Origin: Saprospiraceae bacterium
Lineage (GTDB): Bacteria > Bacteroidota > Bacteroidia > Chitinophagales > Saprospiraceae
Direction of reading: 5' to 3'
NCBI GenBank assembly: GCA_014379065.1
Contig: JACMMM010000278.1
Span: 1-7,686, forward strand
Length of the DNA: 7,686 bases
Made by a program: the position numbers and the translations under genes. Below are positions 1-5,853 of this stretch, one piece after another. The first letter of the stretch is position 1. Every line of letters starts with the position of its first letter. The notes below the pieces were generated by a model. It made no database searches. It saw only the letters and a program-made list of their open reading frames with translations, and was not told the origin of the DNA.

Positions 1-399
1 AGCCTCGAACGCAGTTGGCGCGACGTCACCGCCAGTCTTAACCTTGCCCGAGTCGCCTACGCCCGCAAGGACTACTCCGGCGCCCTGCACCAGCTCCAAC
101 GTTCGGATTACAAGGACACCATCAACAATATGATCGCCAAGATTTACCAGCTGAAAATCTACTACGAAACCGACGAATTCGACCTGCTCAACAGCCACCT
201 CGCCAGCCTCAAAAACTACGTCCGCCGCCATACGGCCATCGGTTATCACCGCACCAATTACACCCGGATCGTGCATTATACCGAGCAGTTGATGGCGCTG
301 CATTTCAACGATTCCAAGGCTGTAGCGGCGCTGCGGGAAAAGATTGAGGGGGAGAAGATTTTGACGGAGAAGGAGTGGTTTTTGGAGATGTTGGGATGA
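1..399 (+). CDS. C-terminal part of a helical, TPR-like protein of unknown function (5' end outside window)
   Basis: The frame is open from the first base to the TGA at 397-399, giving 132 residues; the ATG at 130 is internal, because the same frame reads well upstream of it (SLERSWRDVTASLNLARVAY). The sequence is all-helical in character, with alternating hydrophobic and charged residues. The pattern around ARVAYARKDYSGAL resembles a tetratricopeptide helix pair, followed by KIYQLKIYYETDEFDLL, a second such pair. I recall similar C-termini on large uncharacterised TPR-containing proteins of Bacteroidota, but no specific function follows from that. No signal peptide or catalytic motif can be judged without the N-terminus. 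The gene is GC-rich (about 63% in the first 60 bases), clearly higher than the genes after it. Its last 27 codons switch from C-ending to G-ending codons. The next gene starts about 200 bases later, so the two are probably separate transcription units. Confidence 0.8.
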   Translation, partial: SLERSWRDVTASLNLARVAYARKDYSGALHQLQRSDYKDTINNMIAKIYQLKIYYETDEFDLLNSHLASLKNYVRRHTAIGYHRTNYTRIVHYTEQLMALHFNDSKAVAALREKIEGEKILTEKEWFLEMLG

Positions 400-454
400 G
401 CGTACAAGCCATTAAGTGTGAATAATGTAACACTTTCTTGCTTTTGTGTAAGAG

Positions 455-481
455 TTGGCAGAATAAAGGGGCTGACCTTTG
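455..481 (+). promoter_or_regulatory. Weak candidate Bacteroidota-type promoter upstream of the DUF4394 gene
   Basis: The Bacteroidota primary sigma factor prefers a TTG-containing -33 element and a TAnnTTTG -7 element. Here TTG at 455-457 is followed, 16 bases later, by GACCTTTG at 474-481, which matches the -7 consensus except for its first base. The spacing is slightly short. It would give a leader of roughly 120 bases before the ATG at 607. This is the best match I found in the 400-606 gap, but such short motifs occur easily by chance. The rest of the gap shows no ORF with coding character and no clear hairpin. Confidence 0.2.
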
Positions 482-606
482 CACCTGATTCTTTCTCCCT
501 ATTACTATTCTATTTCTTGTTTTTGAACCATTCCTCTACATCATACCCGATGGTGGCTGTCGAGGTTAATTTCTATTCATTTCTAACCAAAATTATGTAC
601 CTGACT

Positions 607-2973
607 ATGAAAAATTTTCCTTTTAAAGTCGCTTCAATGATGACATTGGCGCTCTGCCTCCTCTTTTCACACCACTCCAACGCCCAGACGGTTTATGCGC
701 TTTCAGGCGATAAGATGATGCGATTTGAAAGTACCAATCCTGGCGCGGTCACTACATTGCCTCCTGTAACAGGCATGACCGCAGGCCAGACACTTATGGG
801 ACTCGATTTTCGACCAACTACAGGACAACTTTATGGTATGGGCTACAATCCAAGCACCGGTGCAGCCCAATTATACACAATCAATCCCACGAACGCCGTA
901 GCTACCCCTGTGGGCGCCACTACCGTAACCTTGAATCCCAATGTCGCGCGTTTCGGCTTCGATTTCAATCCAACGGTGGATCGCATTCGTGTAACAGGAA
1001 GCGATAATACCAATTATCGCATGCACCCCGTCACTGGCGCAATGGTGGCGACTGATGGCAATCTTGCATTTGCGTCAGGCGACGTTAATGCCTTAGCCGT
1101 TCCAAACGTAGTGGCTTCGGCTTATAACAACAGTTATATTGGTTCTACTGGTACTCAGTTGTTCAATTTTGACGCCTCGCTCAACGTGTTGACAAACCAG
1201 TTCCCACCCAACAGCGGACAGCTCACCACTGTAGGCAGTAGCGGCCTCAACCTGAATTCAACAGACCGTTCAGTAGATATGGACATCGCATTCAATGCGG
1301 CAAATCCAACCAACGTAGCCTATATGTCGGCCAATACCGGCACATCGGTCAATGATGATCTATTCAGTGTCAACCTGAGCACTGGTGCAGTCACCATGAT
1401 TGGATCCATTGGTACAGGCCTGCCAGTGCGTGACATCGCCGTGAAGATTGATCGCACAGTACCGGCCACTGTGACCGGCAAATTGCTATATGCAATGAAT
1501 ACGAGCAACAACCTCATTTCTTTTGATTCAGACCTGCCTGGTGTAATTCGGACAATATCGGAAGTGACCGGTATCGCCACCGGGCAGACGATCATGGGCC
1601 TCGATTTCCGTCCTGGCACGGGCGAACTATATGCCATGGGTTACAATGCCGGCACTGGTCAGGCACGCGTCTATACCATCAATCCGGCTACGGGCGTATC
1701 TACCTCCGTCGGGACTTCTCCTATGACAATGGCTTTGAATCTGACCAAAATCGGCATGGACTTCGATCCTACGGTGGATCGCATGCGGATAACGGATAAT
1801 AATAATGCCAATTACCAGCTCAACCCTGCCACTGGGGCGGTGTTTGCTACCAATGTGAACTTGGCGTATGCTGGCCCTTACGCCGGTACTACTCCTTCCA
1901 TCGGCACGATTGCCCATACCAATAGTTTCAATGAAGCAGGCCTGACCAAGTTGTACAACTACGACAATAATTTGAACATGCTGACCATTCAGGCGACGCC
2001 GAACAGCGGTACGCTAAATACGATTGGCCTTTCAGGCATCACACTCAACGCCACAGACAAAAGTGCTGACATGGATATTTATTACGATCTGGCTACCCGG
2101 AAAAATGCCGCTTTCCTTAACGCCAATGTCACCGGTCAACTCAACGATAATCTCTTCGATGTCAACCTTGAAACGGGTGCAGCGACCATGAAGGGAAAAA
2201 TTGGCTTGGGCATCGCCGTTACAGATATGGCAGCTGCCCTCACCGTACCTACGGTAGAAGTAGCCTGCGATGAAAACAATGTAGGTTGTATGCGCTTCGA
2301 AATCCTGTCCGTACGACATGATACTTCAGGCGATGAAGTTTACCGGATCCGTGCGGTCAATAATTGCGCTTCGCCGCTCAATTATGTGGCTTTCACACTG
2401 CCTAATGGTATTCAGGCCACCGGCCCGGCAAATGCATCTGCTTATGAGACATACAGTACACGCCCCTACGCTGTGCGCAGCCCGAACTTCAGTCCTTTCT
2501 ATTCTATTCGTTTCAAATCAATGGGCGATGGTATTGTGAACGGGCAAAACGATATTTTTGAATACACCCTGCCCAGGCAGGCTGACATGACCCATATAAA
2601 CGCTTTTGCAAGATTGGCCGATGGGACCGGGCATAGTGTATATCTCAATACCTTCCATTGCCCAATACAGACTCCCATTGCTAGTCGTCCCAGAAATGGA
2701 TCAGTTGCAATCTCTGAAAGTGATAACATGATCGTATATCCTAACCCAAGCACAGGGCAGGTTTATGTTGATCTTTCTCGCTGGGACAATCAGGAAATCA
2801 AGTTGTCGGTATTCAGCGCAACGGGTCAACGCCAACAGGAAATGGTTGTAGGCGCAGGTACGGATGCCACACCGCTCAATTTGCCGGCATCCATCGCCAA
2901 TGGCATGTATTACCTGGAAATGAAGGCTGCCGATGGGACGCGCCAAGTACAGCGCTTTGTTATGAATCGTTGA
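607..2973 (+). CDS. Secreted protein with two tandem DUF4394 domains and a T9SS type A sorting tail
   Basis: This 788-residue protein is probably exported by Sec and then moved across the outer membrane by T9SS. I chose ATG 607 because it begins a classic signal peptide: MKNFPFK, a hydrophobic core (MMTLALCLLF), and a likely cleavage after SNA at residue 26. ATG 595, four codons upstream, is possible. The open frame runs back to a GTG at 418, but that extension would bury the signal peptide. Residues about 28-281 and 292-547 are two copies of a DUF4394-like domain, each with MGLDFRP, an LYxMGYN motif, a DFxPTVDR motif and a DxNLFxVNL-type end. Residues about 549-690 form a separate domain with cysteines at 554, 561, 587 and 685. 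Residues about 707-788 are the sorting domain (IVYPNPSTGQVYVDL ... GMYYLEM ... QRFVMNR). DUF4394 has no established function; a beta-propeller-like, ligand- or matrix-binding surface role is inference. No Shine-Dalgarno sequence is visible, as is normal in this phylum. Confidence 0.9.
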   Translation: MKNFPFKVASMMTLALCLLFSHHSNAQTVYALSGDKMMRFESTNPGAVTTLPPVTGMTAGQTLMGLDFRPTTGQLYGMGYNPSTGAAQLYTINPTNAVATPVGATTVTLNPNVARFGFDFNPTVDRIRVTGSDNTNYRMHPVTGAMVATDGNLAFASGDVNALAVPNVVASAYNNSYIGSTGTQLFNFDASLNVLTNQFPPNSGQLTTVGSSGLNLNSTDRSVDMDIAFNAANPTNVAYMSANTGTSVNDDLFSVNLSTGAVTMIGSIGTGLPVRDIAVKIDRTVPATVTGKLLYAMNTSNNLISFDSDLPGVIRTISEVTGIATGQTIMGLDFRPGTGELYAMGYNAGTGQARVYTINPATGVSTSVGTSPMTMALNLTKIGMDFDPTVDRMRITDNNNANYQLNPATGAVFATNVNLAYAGPYAGTTPSIGTIAHTNSFNEAGLTKLYNYDNNLNMLTIQATPNSGTLNTIGLSGITLNATDKSADMDIYYDLATRKNAAFLNANVTGQLNDNLFDVNLETGAATMKGKIGLGIAVTDMAAALTVPTVEVACDENNVGCMRFEILSVRHDTSGDEVYRIRAVNNCASPLNYVAFTLPNGIQATGPANASAYETYSTRPYAVRSPNFSPFYSIRFKSMGDGIVNGQNDIFEYTLPRQADMTHINAFARLADGTGHSVYLNTFHCPIQTPIASRPRNGSVAISESDNMIVYPNPSTGQVYVDLSRWDNQEIKLSVFSATGQRQQEMVVGAGTDATPLNLPASIANGMYYLEMKAADGTRQVQRFVMNR
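694..2247 (+). repeat. Internal tandem duplication coding for two DUF4394 domains
   Basis: The two halves align in protein and DNA. The ATG of MGLDFRP is at 796 in the first half and 1594 in the second, and the GAT/GAC of the D-F-[ND]-P-T-V-D-R motif is at 961 and 1759. Both pairs are exactly 798 bases (266 codons) apart. Further on, the AAC of the NSG motif is at 1210 and 2002, 792 apart, so there is a net two-codon indel between. Codon choice has diverged at many third positions, so the duplication is not recent. Confidence 0.85.
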
Positions 2974-2995
2974 TTATCAGCACTTAAATTTTGAT

Positions 2996-3038
2996 AAAAA
3001 AATCGCCCGCGTAGATTTCTACGTGGGCGATTTTTTTT
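2996..3038. terminator. Strong rho-independent terminator, apparently bidirectional
   Basis: A 19-base left arm (2996-3014) pairs with a right arm (3019-3037) around the loop ATTT. The GC core is CGCCCGCGTAG against CTACGTGGGCG, with one G-U wobble in the + strand RNA. The + strand has a run of eight T at 3031-3038, and the other side has seven A at 2996-3002, which would be a U tract for minus-strand transcripts. It lies 22 bases after the stop of the DUF4394 gene and should end its transcript. The A tract would also serve a convergent gene, and a possible remnant of one lies just to the right. Confidence 0.9.
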
Positions 3039-3058
3039 ATTGCGTTATTGGCGTGCCA

Positions 3059-3139
3059 CTACTTGACCACGAAAGATTGAAGCGGGGTTTGTCCGGCTTT
3101 GTAAAAGATTTGGAGGATTTTTGAGCCCAATCCTAAAAA
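3059..3139 (-). pseudogene. Possible remnant of the 3' end of a minus-strand T9SS cargo gene
   Basis: Read on the minus strand, the bases just right of the terminator encode a short open stretch ending KAGQTPLQSFVVK and then TAG (stop at 3061-3059), preceded by KILQIFY. This is the pattern of the last two strands of a T9SS type A sorting domain (x-L-Q-I, a turn with G, then a hydrophobic strand ending VVK). A minus-strand TGA at 3142-3140 closes the frame only 26 codons upstream, so no intact gene is present. The convergent position against the A tract of the hairpin fits a former gene using that terminator. Part of the stretch (3103-3139) overlaps the ATCCT element that also occurs at 5745. 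The match is short and could be coincidence, or part of the dispersed repeat, since CCACGAAA also precedes the second copy. Confidence 0.3.
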
Positions 3140-3204
3140 TCAATCCTTCCCATCCTTCACGCATCCTACAAAATCCTGGTTCCAGTCATGTCAAAACCTT
3201 GCCC
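3103..3204 (+). repeat. ATCCT-rich dispersed repeat, copy 1, ending at the start of the propeller gene
   Basis: The element begins AAAAGATTTGGAGGATTTTT, then GAGCCCAATCCT. It holds five ATCCT cores at irregular spacing and ends TTCCAGTC directly before the ATG at 3188. It aligns with 5745-5853 over nearly its full length; copy 2 has one extra GAAAATCCT unit. The match seems to continue a few codons into the gene (ATGTCAAAACCTTGCCC against ATGTCCAAACTTGCCC). It has no strong internal hairpin. I recall ATCCTG-rich intergenic repeats as common in some Bacteroidota genomes. An in-frame TAA at 3134-3136 means ATG 3188 is the first possible ATG start for the downstream gene. Confidence 0.8.
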
Positions 3205-5683
3205 CTTCTTTACATTTCTCCCCCTGCTGTTGCTTTTCTTTTTTGCCAGCCCAATTCCCGCCCAAATCCTTGAAAATCACTTCTTTGGAAATACCTTAGG
3301 CGCAGATTTGTTGCCCGAACATTTGATAGCGCTGGACGATGGCGGCGCAGTCATTACAGGAAGGACAAACACCCTCGATACCGGAGGCTATCATGTGCTT
3401 TTGATCCGTACCGACAGCCTAGGCAATGTGCTTTGGCAAAGAACCTACCATCAAGGTGGAGGGGCTTGGGTAGCCAAAGCATTGGATGGTGGGTTTATTG
3501 TAGGCGGTTCATCGAACCGACATCTATTCGGATCACAGCAAGGTTTTGTCCTGAAGGTGAATGAGTCTGGCGTGGAAGAATGGAAGCAGTATCTGCCTGA
3601 CGGAGATCATTCATACGTGAGCGGTGTGGAGCAGCTTTCATCTGGTAATATCGCGGTTTGTGGGATCGTCGTCAATGAAAGTTTAAGCATAAGCCAAAAG
3701 GTTTTCTGGGCCATATTTAGTGCATCTGGAATTCTGAATGAATACCAAACCATAGACCATATTGGAACGAGTTACAGCCCTAAAATAATCGAAGCCAAAA
3801 ACGGCAACCTGATCCTGGGATGGTCGGCTTTTGGCGACGATATGCTCCGTTGCTTCAATCCTGATGGACAAACCATTTGGGAGCAGAATTTAAATTCCGA
3901 GTTTGCCTATGAATTCGGAGGGAAAAAAAGTTTGCTCGTAGATTCCATCGGCGATGTGTGGATAGCAGGCGGGTATCAATTTTCTTTAAATCATTACATC
4001 CCGCAAGTATTGCATTTATCCGCGGATGGAGACCTGAAGCATCGCTTCTCTCATGAGCCCTTTAACTTTGGCCCGACCGCCCTGTATCCAGGCCAAAATG
4101 GAAAGGTAAACTTTTGGTTTCCAAAGTATTACGGTAATAATAAAAGCGGTTTGGTAAAACTGGTATTGAGCAATCAGGGAACGGTGTTGGCAAAAGACTC
4201 TGTGTTATTTGATTATTACCCATATCAGGCCATTGCGAGCATCCATGAAAACCGCTTGTTATTGCTCCATTCCACGAATTATTTTTACCAAAATCCACGT
4301 GTTACAATCTTACCCATTCAAAAATCAGGCGCCGATTATCTAGCCCAGGATCTTTGGGTATTTTCCAGCGGACTCCCCTATTCACATGAATATTACGAAG
4401 CGCATTGCTCCAGCCGTAGCGGTGGTGCATTCACTTTGACACGGGGCCAGTCAAGATCCACGGAATTCAATACCCTTGGATATTATGCCTTAAAAACCAA
4501 TGAGGCTGATCAAGAAACAACCTGGACCTATCTGGGAGAAGGCAATAATCAGGCAGGAGGGCAGATCCAGCCTGCCGCGGACGGGGGCGCTCTTGCCATG
4601 AGCTACTACGGACAAATATGGAAAGTGGATGCCAACGCAAACCTGCTTTGGAGCAAAACCGCGAGCCGTGGAAAGTTGGTTGCTGGCCCCAACAACGATT
4701 TTTTCATCGTTGAATCCAAAACCCAACCAAGTCCCTACGAACCCATTCTGATCCATCATTACGACCAAAATGGCGACTCCATCGCGGTAAAAGAAGTGTA
4801 TAGCAGTAGCTTGCCATACGGTTTGATGGGAGCCGTTGGCCAGATTGACAATGGCCCCGTGCTCTTCGGCTACAAGTACAGCAATTCTGATTCACTCTGG
4901 CACAACTGGATCATTTACCTGGACAAATCGGGCGAATTTGTCAGCGAAACATTGCTGAGCGATGAATACGCACTTTTTACGTATGAAACTAAAATAATCC
5001 GCAGTTCCGATGGCGGCGCGGTGGTGGCGTCTTTCCACAACGAAAATCAGGGCATCTACATGATGCACCTGAAAGACGGTGAGGTTTTGTGGGACTACAA
5101 CCTGCTTAGCTCAGATCCTGATTCGATTAGTAACAATTTGATTTCGATCGAAGAAGTGCCCTGCAAAGGTTATGTGGTGGCTTTTGAAACAAACACCCGA
5201 TCCACCAACACGCAATCCACCAGGTTGATGATCCTGCACCATATTGACGAGCACGGCCAAGGCAAAGATTTTTACGCCTACAAACCATTGCTCGGGCTTG
5301 TCCAACCGGACAGCAGTTTTTTGCCTGGCTACACCTTCCGCCGCTGGGGGCAGCAATTGAATGGCCAGACCTATGATATTTTATTGCAAACGGTTCATTT
5401 CCAAGATACTAACAGCATAGCCATTCCCACTGGCCACCTGGCCATTTCACCCAATCCTTCCGGCGATGAGACCTGCCTGCACTATAAATCCGATTCCTAT
5501 GGCCTACTGGAAATAGAGGTCTTCAATGAGGCAGGGCAAAGGATGGATCGCTTCAAAAGTGAAAAGACCGCCTCAGACTGGGAATTTCATTACCGCGCGC
5601 ACTACCCTATTGGGATCTATTTTATTCAGATAAAAAATGGGGAGAAGGAGCGGGTGGTGCAGCGGTGGGTGAAAGTGAGGTGA
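3188..5683 (+). CDS. Secreted beta-propeller-like protein with a T9SS type A sorting tail
   Basis: This 831-residue protein starts with a signal peptide: MSKPCPFF, a long Leu/Phe core, and likely cleavage after PIPA at residue 25. ATG 3188 is supported by that peptide and by an in-frame stop at 3134. The body is a series of blades of roughly 45-55 residues built on a D-G-G-hydrophobic turn followed by strands and a hydrophobic-G-x-hydrophobic-W end. Clear turns are DDGGAVITG (50), LDGGFIVGG (99), SSGNIAVCG (151), KNGNLILG (204), ADGGALAMS (464) and SDGGAVVAS (607). The middle is more diverged. Residues 752-831 are the sorting domain (AISPNPSGDETCLHY ... GIYFIQI ... VVQRWVKVR). No enzyme motif is visible; adhesion, matrix or ligand binding at the cell surface is inference. 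It is separated from the previous gene by a strong terminator. Its first codons may derive from the upstream repeat, and its last 14 codons are almost all G-ending. Confidence 0.9.
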   Translation: MSKPCPFFTFLPLLLLFFFASPIPAQILENHFFGNTLGADLLPEHLIALDDGGAVITGRTNTLDTGGYHVLLIRTDSLGNVLWQRTYHQGGGAWVAKALDGGFIVGGSSNRHLFGSQQGFVLKVNESGVEEWKQYLPDGDHSYVSGVEQLSSGNIAVCGIVVNESLSISQKVFWAIFSASGILNEYQTIDHIGTSYSPKIIEAKNGNLILGWSAFGDDMLRCFNPDGQTIWEQNLNSEFAYEFGGKKSLLVDSIGDVWIAGGYQFSLNHYIPQVLHLSADGDLKHRFSHEPFNFGPTALYPGQNGKVNFWFPKYYGNNKSGLVKLVLSNQGTVLAKDSVLFDYYPYQAIASIHENRLLLLHSTNYFYQNPRVTILPIQKSGADYLAQDLWVFSSGLPYSHEYYEAHCSSRSGGAFTLTRGQSRSTEFNTLGYYALKTNEADQETTWTYLGEGNNQAGGQIQPAADGGALAMSYYGQIWKVDANANLLWSKTASRGKLVAGPNNDFFIVESKTQPSPYEPILIHHYDQNGDSIAVKEVYSSSLPYGLMGAVGQIDNGPVLFGYKYSNSDSLWHNWIIYLDKSGEFVSETLLSDEYALFTYETKIIRSSDGGAVVASFHNENQGIYMMHLKDGEVLWDYNLLSSDPDSISNNLISIEEVPCKGYVVAFETNTRSTNTQSTRLMILHHIDEHGQGKDFYAYKPLLGLVQPDSSFLPGYTFRRWGQQLNGQTYDILLQTVHFQDTNSIAIPTGHLAISPNPSGDETCLHYKSDSYGLLEIEVFNEAGQRMDRFKSEKTASDWEFHYRAHYPIGIYFIQIKNGEKERVVQRWVKVR

Positions 5684-5719
5684 TAAGTGAGGCGTGACTT
5701 GAAGTCACCGCCTCACTTA
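5684..5719 (+). terminator. Hairpin directly after the propeller gene stop codon, possible terminator without a T tract
   Basis: TAAGTGAGGCGTGACTT (5684-5700) pairs with AAGTCACCGCCTCACTTA (5702-5719), with one bulged C, forming a stem of up to about 15 pairs with a tiny loop. It begins at the first base after the TGA at 5681-5683. No T run follows (the next bases are ATCCACG), so it is not a classical intrinsic terminator. It could act as an mRNA 3' end stabiliser or an attenuating structure. It may also weakly form on the opposite strand. Confidence 0.55.
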
Positions 5720-5744
5720 ATCCACGAAAATTTGCTTGATTTTT

Positions 5745-5853
5745 AAAAGATTTGAAGGATTTTTGAGCCCAATCCTGAAAATCCTGAAAATCAATCCTGC
5801 CAATCCTTTACACATCCTGTAAATCCTGCTTCCAGCCATGTCCAAACTTGCCC
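5745..5853 (+). repeat. ATCCT-rich dispersed repeat, copy 2, ending at the start of the Roco gene
   Basis: This is the same element as at 3103-3204. It begins AAAAGATTTGAAGGATTTTT, then GAGCCCAATCCT. Six ATCCT cores follow, and it ends TTCCAGCC directly before the ATG at 5838. Compared with copy 1 it carries one additional GAAAATCCT unit and scattered substitutions. The in-frame TAA at 5820-5822 lies inside the element and fixes the downstream start at ATG 5838. On the minus strand the CAGGATT periodicity makes a spurious open frame across it (stop near 5717), which is not a gene. Confidence 0.8.

Noticed and set aside
130..399. Short gene starting at ATG 130
   Set aside because: The same frame is open to the window edge with consistent codon use and helical pattern, so 130 is an internal methionine of a longer protein.
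418..606. GTG start at 418 extending the DUF4394 protein by 63 residues
   Set aside because: The extension has no domain character and would place a textbook signal peptide in the interior; ATG 607 (or 595) begins directly before it.
1627..1917. Minus-strand ORF inside the DUF4394 gene
   Set aside because: It is antisense to a well-supported domain and has no recognisable protein features.
3130..3178. CRISPR-like array from repeated ATCCT motifs
   Set aside because: The repeated unit is only 5-7 bases with irregular spacing and no unique spacers of constant length; no cas genes are present.
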